In this document: positions 36,517 to 46,020 of the stretch, piece by piece
Position numbering within the stretch: the stretch's first letter is position 1
Layout of the letters: each line of letters begins with the position of its first letter
Source: VXYL01 sp963422285
GTDB lineage: Bacteria; Pseudomonadota; Gammaproteobacteria; Pseudomonadales; Azotimanducaceae
Reading direction: 5' to 3'
Length of the DNA stretch: 64,000 bases
Assembly (NCBI GenBank): GCA_963422285.2
Contig: CAXXJO010000001.1
Location: 744,001 to 808,000, forward strand
Made by a program: the position numbers and the translations under genes
The notes under the pieces: model-generated
The model's database searches: none
What the model saw: only the letters and a program-made list of their open reading frames with translations
Told to the model about the DNA's origin: nothing

Positions 36517-37179
36517 ATGGGGCGAGAACCGCCTATTGCCGGAAACACGCCCGCTCGCGCCCCAGCCGAAGCTTCTCCCTTGGCAAGCACGCTGGCATGC
36601 ACGTTCCTGCTCAGCGCCGACCGGCTCGAACGGTGCCCGATGGACGATGTACCCGAAGTGGCGTTCGTGGGGCGCTCCAATGCCGGCAAGTCCAGCACAC
36701 TGAACCGGCTCGCCGGCCGCAAGCGGCTGGCGCGGACGAGCAAGACGCCGGGCCGCACCCAGCTCATCAACTTCTTCGCCGTGGCCGACGGCGGACGGCT
36801 GGTGGACCTGCCCGGCTACGGCTATGCCCAGGCCTCGAAGTCGCGCCAGCGGGCTTGGGGACGGGCCATCGACGATTACCTGAACCGCCGCGCCAACTTG
36901 GCCGGCGTGGTGCTGGTGATGGATGCCCGCCGCCCTTTGCAGCCTTTCGACCGTGATATGGCGGCTTGGTGCCGGCAGCGGGACCTGCCCCTGCTGGCGC
37001 TGCTCAACAAAGGGGACAAACTGAAACAGGGCGAGCGCGCCAAGGCGCTGCACACCGTGGAAGCCGAACTCGCCGCACCTCCCGAAGCAACGGCGCTGCT
37101 GTTCTCCGCCACCACCGGCCTCGGTGCCGCGGCGGCAATCGCCGCGGTGCGGCACCGGCTCGACGGCGCGGCAAGGTAG
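36517..37179 (+). CDS. engB: Ribosome biogenesis GTPase YsxC/EngB
   Basis: This 220-residue TrmE-Era-EngA-type GTPase is needed for 50S subunit assembly. G motifs are visible: G1 GRSNAGKSST, G2 region RTSKTPGRTQLINFF, G3 DLPGYGYA, G4 LLNKGDKL. A GTG at 36502 would add five residues; ATG 36517 is chosen. The stop codon TAG at 37177-37179 lies inside the first bases of repeat copy C, so the last codons of the gene abut a repeat insertion. Confidence 0.96.
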   Translation: MGREPPIAGNTPARAPAEASPLASTLACTFLLSADRLERCPMDDVPEVAFVGRSNAGKSSTLNRLAGRKRLARTSKTPGRTQLINFFAVADGGRLVDLPGYGYAQASKSRQRAWGRAIDDYLNRRANLAGVVLVMDARRPLQPFDRDMAAWCRQRDLPLLALLNKGDKLKQGERAKALHTVEAELAAPPEATALLFSATTGLGAAAAIAAVRHRLDGAAR

Positions 37180-37318
37180 TGGCTCGGTTTCAATCCGCGT
37201 CGTCATGCTGCACCATAATGATGTGATGGCAAGATGCAGGGGGATGGAACGCTATTGGATACCCTATGCAGCGGCATCCGCAGTGGCGCGGCCAGTCCAA
37301 TTTCAAACTGACCCGCAC
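37176..37318 (+). repeat. Dispersed inverted-end repeat, copy C
   Basis: Starts GTAGTGGCTCGGTTTCAAT and ends ATTTCAAACTGACCCGCAC. It lies between convergent engB and the TPR lipoprotein gene, and its second to fourth bases are the engB stop codon. Copy B is the closest relative. Confidence 0.85.
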
Positions 37319-37356
37319 TTAACCCGCAGCAAGCCAAAGTTGATTCCCATCAGCAC

Positions 37357-37833
37357 TCACTGCCAGCGTTGACGGAGGTCCCGGGCGGTTGCGAGGTCGC
37401 CTTGGGCGGCGCGGGCATCGGCGATCAGCAGCCATGCGGCGCGTTCGTCGTCGCTGCCGCGCGGGACGAACAAGAGTCCCTTGCGGGCATTCTGCTCGGC
37501 GAGCGCCGGCTGCCCGGCTTGCAGGCGGATCGCCGCCAGTTGCAGCCACAGCTCGCCCCGTCGCGGCTCGATGCGGATGGCCTGCTCGATGGCCGCCGCG
37601 GCTTCGGCCGGGGAGCCGCTTTGCTCCAAGCCCTTGGCGACATCCACGAGCGCCGTGGTAATGCTTGCCGGCGTCTCTTGCGGCGGTGGGGGCGTGGCAG
37701 GCGGCACGGAGACAGGAGGCGAAGCGGGCGCTGGCGAGACGGCCTCGGGCAGTGCCACGACAGGTGGCGGCGCGGGTGCGACGCAGCCAGCGGCCACCAA
37801 ACCCAGGAGGACTGCGGGAAGGAAGCGTTTCAT
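37357..37833 (-). CDS. TPR-containing lipoprotein
   Basis: The 158-residue protein starts MKRFLPAVLLGLVAAGCVAP with a clear lipobox (VAAGC), followed by a Pro/Val-rich spacer and two to three tetratricopeptide-like helical pairs (SPAEAAAAIEQAIRIEPRRG, LWLQLAAIRLQAGQPALAEQ). It starts 11 bases after the mrcB stop, so it is probably co-expressed with the penicillin-binding protein and may act as an outer-membrane helper, by analogy with LpoB; that role is inference. Confidence 0.8.
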   Translation of the reverse strand: MKRFLPAVLLGLVAAGCVAPAPPPVVALPEAVSPAPASPPVSVPPATPPPPQETPASITTALVDVAKGLEQSGSPAEAAAAIEQAIRIEPRRGELWLQLAAIRLQAGQPALAEQNARKGLLFVPRGSDDERAAWLLIADARAAQGDLATARDLRQRWQ

Positions 37834-37844
37834 GGGCATGGATG

Positions 37845-40184
37845 CTAGCGATCGAAGATCGAACGCAGGCGGCCGCCGAGGGGCCGGCAGCCGGTCTTCC
37901 ATGGTACCTCGGCGTCCACTGGCAACGGCACTTCCACCACCGTGCCGCAGCCGGGCCTGGCGCGCAGGCCGGTGGCGTAGTCGATGGCCACGGTGTCGGC
38001 ATCCGCAGCTAGGGCCGGGACGATCTCGCTACCGGCCATGAACGCATCCCACAGCACCAAGGCGCCCTTGGCGCCGGAGAGGCCGTGGGGCTGATTGTCG
38101 TCGCGACCGATCCATGCCACGCCCAGCAAGTCGGCATCATAGCCGGCGAACCAGCTATCCCGATAGCCGTCCGACGAACCGGTCTTGCCGGCTGCGCCGC
38201 TACGCGCCAGCAGCGAACTTCGGCCCGTGCCGTGGGCCATGACGATCTGCAAGGCGCGGGTCAAGGTTCCAGCGACGGCGGGATCGATTGCCTGCTCGAT
38301 GGCGATAGGATAGCGCTTCACCGTGCCGCCGGCGTCGTCCGCCACCGCGGTGACCGTTTGCGCCGGGGTCTTGAAGCCGCCGCTGGCCAGCGTGGCATAC
38401 AGTTCGGCCATGGCGAAGGGCGAAATTTCGTAGGCGCCCAGCAGCAGCGACGGCCAAGGGTCGAGCTCGCGCCCGGCCAGCGTACCGATGCGGCCGGCGA
38501 CGTCCTCGATGCCGAGCGCCATGCCGACCCGGACCGCGGGAACGTTGAGCGAATCGCCCAGCGCCCGTATCAGCGGTACGCTGCCCCGGTACTTGCCGTC
38601 GGAATTCTTCGGCGACCAGTCATCGTATTCCGTCAGAGTCAATCGGGCGTCCTGGACAGGCGAGGCCAAGTGGAAACGACCGGACTCGATGGCGGCGAGA
38701 TAGACGAAAGGCTTGATTAGCGAACCCACCGGCCGCTGCCCGTTCAAGGCGCGGTTGAATCCGTAGCGACCAGGATGGCGGCCCCCCGCCACCGCCTTCA
38801 CGTCGCCAGTCTGGCTGGCGCGTACCACCACCGCGGCTTCCAGGCTCTGCGCTGGCAGCCCGCGATCGCGTTCCAGGGCTGCCAGCACCGTGGCGACCGC
38901 GCTTTCGACCCGATCCTGCAGGCGCGGATCCAGCGTGGTGTGGATGGCGAGGCCGTGCGCGGCCAGCGTCTCGCGGTCGTAGTCCGAGCGCAGTTCCTCC
39001 CGCACCGCGTCCATGAACGCCGGGTAGTAGCGGCCGCCCCGGCGCGTGGTTGCCAGCGACAGGCCGCGATCGATGGCGTTCTGATAGCGCGGCTGATCGA
39101 TGAGGCCGAAGTCGCGCATGGTGGCGAGCACCCGATCGCGGCGGCGTTTGGCGCGTTCCGGATGCCGGTACGGGTTGTAGTAGGACGGCCCGCGGATGAC
39201 AGCCACCAGCAGCGCCAGTTCGTGGTCGCCGAGTTCCAGCAACGGCTTGTTGAAGTAGAAGAAGCTGCCCAGGCCGAAGCCGTGGATGGCCCGGGCCCCG
39301 TCCTGGCCGAGGGGGATCTCGTTGATGTAGGCGTTCATCAGATCGTCCTTCTCGAACCGCGCCTCGAGGATGACGGCCATGGCCACTTCCTTGAGCTTGC
39401 GCACCAGCGTACGGCGGTTGTCGAGATAGTAGGAGCGCACCAGCTGCTGGGTGAGGGTACTGCCGCCCTGGGCATATTCGCCGGCGCGGATGTTCACCCA
39501 CAGCGCCCGCAGCATGCCGGTGATGTCGAACCCCGGATGCGAGTCGAAATGCCGATCCTCTACGGCTTTCAGCGTTTCGATCAGCAGCGGCGGCGTTTCC
39601 CGCGGCGCGATCACCAGCCGGTCCTCGCCGTGAGTCGCGAAGAAGCTACCGATCACCGGCGGTTCCAAGCGCGCGAAGCGCAAGGGGCCGTCCGGTCCTC
39701 GTACCGCGGCCACTCGGCCGCGGGCGAACACCACCGTCACCGGCAGCGCCGGGCGCTCGCCGTCCGCGAAGCGGAATGCCCGCAAAGTGGCGTGGACCCG
39801 GTCGCCGGCGACGACGAAACGGCCGAGGTCGGCCCCGCGGCGCGGCTGGCCTGGGCGGTAGCCGAGCCGCCATAGTTCCGCCACGAAGTCGTCGCGCGGC
39901 AGCGCGAGGCCGGGATAGACGGGCATGGGCGCCGCGTATACCCGCGCTGGAAGCGACCAGCGCCGACCCTCGAAGCGGCCAGTGATTTCGCGGTCCAGCA
40001 CCGCGAGATAGAGACCGGCGCCGAGCACCACGACGACGGCGATCAGCAGCAGCCTCTTCAGCACCGCGCCTAGGACGCGGACGAGGCGGCCGCTGCCGGA
40101 TTTGGCGCGACGCCTGTTCGTGCGTAACCGGCTTGGACGCCGGCTGCTGCGCCGCCGACGCGCCGGCGTCTTCGCCCGCGCCAT
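37845..40184 (-). CDS. mrcB: Bifunctional penicillin-binding protein 1B
   Basis: This 779-residue class A PBP polymerises and cross-links peptidoglycan. A basic cytoplasmic tail and one membrane helix (LLLIAVVVVLGAGLYLAV) precede the UB2H-type region. The glycosyltransferase 51 domain follows (AVEDRHFDSHPGFD near 209, GGSTLTQQLVRSYYLDN), then the transpeptidase with the catalytic Ser in GSLIKPFVY (about 488), SLNV and KTGSSDGYRDSW. It is upstream of the TPR lipoprotein gene and 6 bases downstream of a DsbA-like gene. Confidence 0.97.
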   Translation of the reverse strand: MARAKTPARRRRSSRRPSRLRTNRRRAKSGSGRLVRVLGAVLKRLLLIAVVVVLGAGLYLAVLDREITGRFEGRRWSLPARVYAAPMPVYPGLALPRDDFVAELWRLGYRPGQPRRGADLGRFVVAGDRVHATLRAFRFADGERPALPVTVVFARGRVAAVRGPDGPLRFARLEPPVIGSFFATHGEDRLVIAPRETPPLLIETLKAVEDRHFDSHPGFDITGMLRALWVNIRAGEYAQGGSTLTQQLVRSYYLDNRRTLVRKLKEVAMAVILEARFEKDDLMNAYINEIPLGQDGARAIHGFGLGSFFYFNKPLLELGDHELALLVAVIRGPSYYNPYRHPERAKRRRDRVLATMRDFGLIDQPRYQNAIDRGLSLATTRRGGRYYPAFMDAVREELRSDYDRETLAAHGLAIHTTLDPRLQDRVESAVATVLAALERDRGLPAQSLEAAVVVRASQTGDVKAVAGGRHPGRYGFNRALNGQRPVGSLIKPFVYLAAIESGRFHLASPVQDARLTLTEYDDWSPKNSDGKYRGSVPLIRALGDSLNVPAVRVGMALGIEDVAGRIGTLAGRELDPWPSLLLGAYEISPFAMAELYATLASGGFKTPAQTVTAVADDAGGTVKRYPIAIEQAIDPAVAGTLTRALQIVMAHGTGRSSLLARSGAAGKTGSSDGYRDSWFAGYDADLLGVAWIGRDDNQPHGLSGAKGALVLWDAFMAGSEIVPALAADADTVAIDYATGLRARPGCGTVVEVPLPVDAEVPWKTGCRPLGGRLRSIFDR

Positions 40185-40190
40185 GCCGGA

Positions 40191-40859
40191 CTAGCCGCTC
40201 GCGCGTTCGGCAAGCAGTCGTCGTGCCAAGTCGGCGGCGACGGCAAGAGCCTGTTTGCGCCCAGCGCTCATATCGATCACGTACTTGTCGTCGATCACAA
40301 CCGCCGGTACGCCAAGCAGCCCCAGAGACAGGAACTGCTGTTCGTCGGTGGCCACTTGACGGGCGATGCGCGGCGATGCCACGGTGCGCAGGAAGGTTTC
40401 CCGATCGATGCCGTAGCCGTCCACGTAGTCCGCCAATTCCTTCGCCGTGGCGAAGCGGCGGCTGCGGTCGTGGATGGCCCGGAACATGCGCTCGCGGTTG
40501 GCGTCCGCCGCGCCGTGGCGGGCCAGCGCGAGATTCGCCTTGGCGAGCAGCCGATTGTCCGTCGAATACGCCACATGAACGCGCTCGAAAGACACGTCGG
40601 CGGGGAGCGTATCGCGCCAGTCGTCGATCAGCGCCTCCAAGTTCCGGCAATGGGGGCAGGTGTAGGAGAAGTAGGCGACTATCTCGACATCGCCAGTGCC
40701 ATCGGGCCGGTCTTCCAACACCGTGTACGATTCGCCGCCGTCCCGGATGCCGCCGAGACCGTAGTAAAGCCCGAGACCGGCGATGGCGACCACCACCGCT
40801 GCCACCGCAACCAGGATCGACGCGCGTATCCGATCGACCTTGTCCTTGCGCTTGACCAT
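40191..40859 (-). CDS. Membrane-anchored DsbA-like thiol:disulfide protein
   Basis: The 222-residue protein has one N-terminal membrane helix (SILVAVAAVVVAIAGLGLYY) and a periplasmic thioredoxin domain with the active site C-P-H-C in VAYFSYTCPHCRNLEAL and the cis-proline loop LLGVPAVVIDDKYVID. It is the second DsbA-like protein in the window and lacks the signal-peptide cleavage pattern of the first. It starts at ATG 40859, directly upstream of mrcB, with only 6 bases between the genes. Confidence 0.9.
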   Translation of the reverse strand: MVKRKDKVDRIRASILVAVAAVVVAIAGLGLYYGLGGIRDGGESYTVLEDRPDGTGDVEIVAYFSYTCPHCRNLEALIDDWRDTLPADVSFERVHVAYSTDNRLLAKANLALARHGAADANRERMFRAIHDRSRRFATAKELADYVDGYGIDRETFLRTVASPRIARQVATDEQQFLSLGLLGVPAVVIDDKYVIDMSAGRKQALAVAADLARRLLAERASG

Positions 40860-40903
40860 GGCGTTGGCAGTTTATACCGTCGCTACCAAAACAGGAACCA
40901 TCA

Positions 40904-41155
40904 ATGGCCGAACGACTTGTTCTCTACCAGTACCCGTCCTGCCCATTCTGCGCTCGCGTACGGCGGTTCCTTGATGAGCGCGGCCTCGATCTGCCGATGC
41001 GGGACATTCTGCGCGATGCTGCCGCCTTCCGCCAACTGCTGCTTGGCGGCGGTCGTGCCACGGTGCCCTGCCTACGCATCGAGAACGACGCCGGCGAGGT
41101 GCGCTGGCTGTACGAATCCGCGGACATCGTCGACCACCTCGCGGCGCACGGTTGA
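40904..41155 (+). CDS. Glutaredoxin-like protein
   Basis: This 83-residue protein is a small thioredoxin fold: LVLYQYPSCPFCARVRRFLD with the CPFC active site, the cis-proline region RATVPCLRIENDAG, and YESADIVDHLAAHG. The last motif also resembles the N-terminal half of glutathione S-transferases. It starts at ATG 40904, is divergent from the membrane DsbA-like gene, and is convergent with cbpA across repeat copy D. Confidence 0.9.
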   Translation: MAERLVLYQYPSCPFCARVRRFLDERGLDLPMRDILRDAAAFRQLLLGGGRATVPCLRIENDAGEVRWLYESADIVDHLAAHG

Positions 41156-41171
41156 GACGGACGGCCCCTCT

Positions 41172-41314
41172 GGCAGTGCGTCAATCTCAATCTGTGTTGC
41201 CGCGCTGAACCGTCCAAATACAAGATGTAGAGATGAGGACGGCTGACTAGCCACAATATATAGTGGCGGCGTCGTAATGGTGCGATCCATCCGAATTTCA
41301 AACCGAACCACTAC
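41172..41314 (+). repeat. Dispersed inverted-end repeat, copy D
   Basis: Starts near GGCAGTGCGTCAATCTCAAT and ends ATTTCAAACCGAACCACTAC. It lies between the convergent glutaredoxin-like and cbpA genes, 16 bases after the former's stop. The left end is more diverged than the right. The interior (CGCTGAACC, CAAGATGTAG, ATATAGTGGCGGC) aligns with copies A and E. Confidence 0.75.
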
Positions 41315-41412
41315 CGCCCCTCTGCGAAGGGGCGCATTCGGGCGCGCCAGACATTCCTTCGGTGCTAGGCTTCGAGTTCGTCGAGCAGGCCGATAGCCAG
41401 CCATGTCGCATC

Positions 41413-42357
41413 TCAAGCGCGCAGATCGGCGCGGGGATCGAAGTCGAAGCTATCCGCCATGCGCTGATACAGGGCCGTCTGCTCCTTGGTAGCGGCCGGC
41501 GGCAGCGCGATTTCCAGCGTGACGATCTGATCGCCCGGCGGCTTCCCCGGCAAGCCGCGGCCCCGCATCCGCAGCTTCGTGCCAGCCCGGGAACCTGGAG
41601 GTATCTTCAGTTCCACCGGGCCGCCCAGGGTGGGCGTTGCGACGTTGGCACCCAGCGCCGCTTCCCAAGGCGCCACTGGCAGCGTCAAGGTGATGTCGCG
41701 GCCATCGAGCCCGAATACAGGATGCGGGACAACGGCAATTTCCAGGTACAGGTCGCCCGCTGGCGCGTCGTCGATGCCGGGGGCGCCTTGGCCGCGCAGG
41801 CGAACGCGGCGACCCTGGGTGGCCCCGGCGGGGATGCGAACGTTCAGCGTTCGCGCTCGTCGCCGTGCGCCCGGCGACGACAAAGTCAGCTGGCGGTTGG
41901 CCCCGGCATAGGCTTCGCGCAGCGTGATCTGCAGCCGGTCGTGGATGTCCTCGCCGCGCTGGGAGAAGCGCGTCCGTCGGGAGGAGGTGCGCGATCCGAA
42001 GTTCAGGTCGTCGCCGAAGTCGCCGAACAAGGTGCGGAAAAAGTCGCTGAAGGCGCTGGCATCGACGTCCGTGAACCCGTCGCGGGAATCGGCGCCGTGG
42101 TTCCAGCCGGGCGGCGGCTCGAAGCGGGCGCCGTGACGGTAGGGCGAGCGCCGGATGTCGTCGTAGGCTTGGCGCTTCTCCGGGTCCTTCAGCGCTTCGT
42201 AGGCTTCGTTGACTTCCTTGAAGCGCACCTCGGCATCCGCCTCCCGGCTGACGTCCGGGTGGTACTTGCGGGCCATCTTGCGGTACGCCCGCTTGATGTC
42301 GTCAGCGCTGGCGTCCTCGCTCACGCCGAGCACTTGGTAGTAGTCCTTGAACTCCAT
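41413..42357 (-). CDS. cbpA: DnaJ-type co-chaperone CbpA
   Basis: The 314-residue protein has an N-terminal J domain with the HPD motif in ARKYHPDVSREADAEVRFK and a Gly/Phe-poor linker. Two C-terminal substrate-binding domains (REAYAGANRQLTLSSPGARR, GDLYLEIAVVPHPVFGLDGR) follow, with no zinc-finger, which separates it from DnaJ. It should stimulate DnaK. Its downstream partner cbpM is not adjacent; the neighbours are a repeat copy and a methyltransferase fragment. Confidence 0.93.
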   Translation of the reverse strand: MEFKDYYQVLGVSEDASADDIKRAYRKMARKYHPDVSREADAEVRFKEVNEAYEALKDPEKRQAYDDIRRSPYRHGARFEPPPGWNHGADSRDGFTDVDASAFSDFFRTLFGDFGDDLNFGSRTSSRRTRFSQRGEDIHDRLQITLREAYAGANRQLTLSSPGARRRARTLNVRIPAGATQGRRVRLRGQGAPGIDDAPAGDLYLEIAVVPHPVFGLDGRDITLTLPVAPWEAALGANVATPTLGGPVELKIPPGSRAGTKLRMRGRGLPGKPPGDQIVTLEIALPPAATKEQTALYQRMADSFDFDPRADLRA

Positions 42358-42471
42358 GCGCGTCGCTCAGTGATCGATCCGCCACCTCACAGGAAGCATG
42401 AAAAATGGCGTCCGTCTAAGCTAGGCTGCCAGCACCTGTCATGTCAAACGTAACTGCGTTGCGCATCGCTG

Positions 42472-42738
42472 TCAGCCATCGGACAGAACATCCCATACCG
42501 CTCTTGCTATTTGAGCGGCAAGAATGGGCGGTACCGAATTACCCACTTGAGTAAACTGCCTAGCCGTGGAGCCGAGAAACACGAAGTCGTCAGGGAAGGA
42601 TTGCAGGCGAGCGCATTCTCGGACGCTCAGAGTCCTCGGAACTTCTGGATGCAGATGCGATCTGCCTCCACCCTTGACCCCACCAGCGATCACGGTCTTG
42701 GACGGCTTGCGAGGATCAAGCCGGTCCACCCGGCCTAG
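42472..42738 (-). pseudogene. 3' fragment of a DNA cytosine-5 methyltransferase
   Basis: About 88 codons read VDRLDPRKPSKTVIAGGVKG, RTLSVRECARLQSFPDDFVF and ARQFTQVGNSVPPILAAQIA, the motif IX-X end of a C5-DNA methyltransferase; the catalytic N-terminal domain is absent. The frame continues upstream directly into symporter sequence, so the fragment is fused to the dead transporter gene rather than to its own 5' part. It probably arrived by recombination from a restriction-modification locus. Confidence 0.85.
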
Positions 42739-44459
42739 CTGATCCCATTGTTTCATCATCGCGGACATTCCCATCAGGAACAGCGATAGCTGCCAGCCGG
42801 TGGCGAAGACCGTGGATAGGCTGTCGCGCCGGCTTTCGGCATCCGCCGCCGTTAACGCGGCCGATGCAAACTCGCCGCGTATCGGCTTCCACCATCCGAA
42901 CAGCCGGGTCTTGCGATAGAAGGCCTGCAGCACGATGCGGCTCGTCGGGCGCGTCGCCAAGGTGACGACGATCACCCCGACCAGGGACAGCATGCCGCTG
43001 AACATGAAGGCGAAGTACTCTTCCAAGTCCGCCACAGCAGCTGCTGCGCGATCGCCGCCATCATACCCACCGCAATGCCTGCTGAAAAACTCCAACCGTT
43101 CATCCGCCACCAGTACCAGCGCACCAACGTGGGAACTAGCAGGCCGGCCCCCAAGCTGCCGGCAATCCAGCCCCGGATATCGTTGACGTCGCGAACGGCC
43201 AAGGCCAGCACCACACCAATGGCCACCAGCACGACGGAGGAAAGGCGGCTGTGCCACATCAGCGTCTTGACACTAGCACCGTGGTTGATGTACGGCCGAT
43301 AGATGTCGTTGACCCAATAGGCCGCGCCGGAGTTCACGGTGGAATCGAAAGTGAACATCGCCGCCGCCATGAGACCGGCGATCAATAGACCCTTGACGCC
43401 GGTCGGTCGGTACGTATTCGTTGATGACGATTGGCAGCCCCGTATCGGGGTGCTGCAAGGCACCGGACTCGGCGGTCAGTACCACGCCCATAATGGCGAT
43501 GGCCATGATGAACGGCCAGCGGAACGCGAGCAGCACGATCCAGCACGGGATAAAGCAGGCCGGCTTCGCGGCCCGAGCGCGCGGCAAAGTGGCGCTGCCC
43601 CATGTAGCCCCGGCACCGCCGCTGCCTTCGAGAATCACCTTGAGCAGATAGAAGATAATAGCGATGCCAAACAGACTGTAGATGGAGTAAGTGGTATCGG
43701 CATTGAAATTTATCTCCTAGGACGGCATCAAGTGCGTCCACGCATCCCGCGTGGTCTCCACTTCCATGAAGCCGTCGTCGCGTAGCGGCACCGATACTGC
43801 CAAGGTTTCCGGCAATTCGAAATTGACGAATGCCATCGAGCATAGGTAGATGATCACGCCGAAGATCAGTACGCGCCCTGGGACACATCGGTCCAAACAA
43901 CGCCGTAGAGTACGCTGGCGATCGTGTAGATCATGGCCAAGGCAATCATCAGCGATGCCTCTATGAACGTGGGTTCGAATCCCAGCAGCGGCGGGATGTT
44001 GAGAAACTCCGCCGCGAGCTTGCCGGACCCCACGGCGAAACACGTAATCACCACCACCACGCCGATGTGCGCGGCGGCGGAGAAAAACCCGCGCGACGTC
44101 TCCTTCTCGGCTGTCGCCGAAGCGCAGCTTCATCCATTCCGCCACCGTCGCGACTCCGGCACACCGGTTCCATTTCCCTTGAAATACCATCAGGAACGTC
44201 ATGATGAGCGTCACGCCGCCACGAATTTCGATGAAGAACCCGGCAGCCCCCATGACGAAGATGAACGCGGTGTTGATCATGGTGCCGCTGATGTCCAAGT
44301 TCGAGGACATCCCGGATGCGCCCAACGCCCACCAAGAGAGGCACCGATCGCCTAGGAAGTAGGCTCCGATGCCCTTGGCTGCCGGGGTTGCACGTACAAC
44401 CCCAGCAGCACGATGGCGGCGAGGTAGATAGCGACGACTAGATAATCAAGCGTCTCCAT
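42739..44459 (-). pseudogene. Broken sodium:solute symporter (SSS family)
   Basis: ATG 44459 opens METLDYLVVAIYLAAIVLLGLYV, which soon shifts frame. Further transporter segments follow in changing frames: SGMSSNLDISGTMINTAFIF, FLMVFQGKWNRCAGVATVAEWMKLRF is continued by FLNIPPLLGFEPTFIEA, then AMFTFDSTVNSGAAYWVNDI, and finally FMFSGMLSLVGVIVVTLATR with ATGWQLSLFLMG. These fit one SSS/SLC5-type transporter of about 570 residues. At least four frameshifts are required, and the 3' end is joined to the methyltransferase fragment. Its place beside a LacI regulator, a TonB receptor and a pullulanase suggests it once took up the sugar product. Confidence 0.85.
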
Positions 44460-44514
44460 GGTGGTCTCCGCGATCCTTCCGCCCCCTTCAAGGGTGGATG
44501 ATGACGCAAGCCGG

Positions 44515-44653
44515 GCAGTATCTCAGCTTGTATCCGTGTCGTCATGCCGCATACCGCAAACACAAGATGTAGGAGTATGAAACAGGGTGGAATACCATAT
44601 GTAGTGGCATCTATAGCGGCCCAGTCTATCTAAAATCAAACTGAGACACTACC
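44515..44653 (+). repeat. Dispersed inverted-end repeat, copy E
   Basis: Starts GCAGTATCTCAGCTTGTAT and ends AAATCAAACTGAGACACTAC. The interior has CGTCATGCCGC, CACAAGATGTAGG and CATATGTAGTGGC, as in the other copies. It lies between the dead symporter gene and the divergent lacI-type gene, 56 and 95 bases from their starts. Confidence 0.8.
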
Positions 44654-44748
44654 GCAAGCCGGACAACGTTGCACTCTCCTAAATGAAGGCATAGCATCGA
44701 AATGAAAGGTCGGGCCGCGTCCGCATCGAACTGCTTGAGGCGGTGTGC

Positions 44749-45786
44749 GTGAAATTCTCCAAAACCACATCGATTGACATTGCCGCGCAGGCCGGCGTTT
44801 CCCAGTCTACCGTCTCGCGGGCCTTGCGCGGCAGCCCCCTCGTTCATCCGGAAACGCGCCGACGCATTCAGGATGTCGCCAACGAGATGGGCTATTCGGT
44901 GGATCGCAGCGCCCGCAGCCTGCGTGCCAAGGACACCAGGACATTGGCCTTGCTTCTGTGCGAGGACCCGGGCTGGGGGGAAGCGCGGATCAACCCCTTC
45001 TTCCTTGCCATTCTCAGCAGTGTTGCCCATGCCGCCGCGAAACGCGGCTACGACCTGTTGCTTACATTTCAGCAGCTAAGCGAGAATTGGGTCGCCGACT
45101 TTCAGGATGCTCGGCGCGCCGACGGCTTGATTCTGCTCGGCATCCGCGACCGCCAAGCCTACGATGCCCAACTCGCCGACCTCATTGAACGCGGAACTCC
45201 CTTCGTTACCTGGGGCTATGAGCATCATCTCCGGGGCGTATCGAGTTCGGTAACCGGCGAGAACCGCGCAAGCATGCGCGAGCTGACGGCGCATCTGATC
45301 AAGTTGGGACGCAGGCGAATCGCATTCATCGGCCACACCACGGACGCCAATCCAGAGTTCGCAAGGCGCTACGAAGGGTATCTCGACGCCTTGTCTCGCC
45401 ACCACCTGTCGGCGGAGCCGGAGCTGCGCAAGGTGGCGGGTTCATCGGAAAAAGAGGGCCATATGGCGACGACGGAACTGATGGAAGCCGGCTATGAATT
45501 CGATGCTATCGTGTGTGTTAGCGACCTGCTGGCCATCGGTGCGATGGCTGCGCTGCACGAGCATCGCCGGCGCGTTCCAGAGGATGTCGCCGTGGTGGGT
45601 TTTGACGACTTGCCCATCGCCCGATACATCCGGCCTCCTTTGACGACCATCCACCAGAATACGCGCCGTGCGGGCGAATTGCTGGTCGAACAGCTAATAG
45701 GGCTGATCGCAGGCGAACTCGTGGAGCCCCGACAGCTCCCCTTGGAGTTGGTGGTGCGAGAGTCTTGCGGCTCACATTTGGGCTAG
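44749..45786 (+). CDS. LacI-family transcriptional regulator
   Basis: This protein of about 345 residues has an N-terminal helix-turn-helix (TTSIDIAAQAGVSQSTVSRA) with the LacI hinge, and a periplasmic-binding-protein-like effector domain ending VAVVGFDDLPIARYIRPPLT and TIHQNTRRAGELLVEQLIGL. GTG 44749 is preferred, with GAGG about 9 bases upstream; GTG 44743 is possible. It is divergent from the broken symporter and lies beside the TonB receptor and pullulanase genes, so it probably senses a glucan-derived sugar and controls that locus. Confidence 0.92.
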   Translation: MKFSKTTSIDIAAQAGVSQSTVSRALRGSPLVHPETRRRIQDVANEMGYSVDRSARSLRAKDTRTLALLLCEDPGWGEARINPFFLAILSSVAHAAAKRGYDLLLTFQQLSENWVADFQDARRADGLILLGIRDRQAYDAQLADLIERGTPFVTWGYEHHLRGVSSSVTGENRASMRELTAHLIKLGRRRIAFIGHTTDANPEFARRYEGYLDALSRHHLSAEPELRKVAGSSEKEGHMATTELMEAGYEFDAIVCVSDLLAIGAMAALHEHRRRVPEDVAVVGFDDLPIARYIRPPLTTIHQNTRRAGELLVEQLIGLIAGELVEPRQLPLELVVRESCGSHLG

Positions 45787-46020
45787 CAGACTGTAGGACT
45801 CTAACGCCATCTTGAGCAATGTGGGACTTCGCCCAGCTACGTCACCGGATGCGGGTCGTGCTTGTCTGGAAACACTTCTAGCGCATAGGGAGCCAGACAG
45901 AGAGAAACCTCCGCCAGCGCAGCCTTCACCTTAACAGAAGGCATGTAAGCCTTGATAGGGAAGGTGTTAGCCGGTCATGTCCAATCCATGTCGCCAACAT
46001 CCGCTGCTCATCGTCGCACT

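Noticed and set aside
42472..43257. The 261-codon frame as a genuine transporter-methyltransferase fusion gene
   Set aside because: It lacks the start and most of both proteins; it is better explained as two gene fragments joined by recombination.
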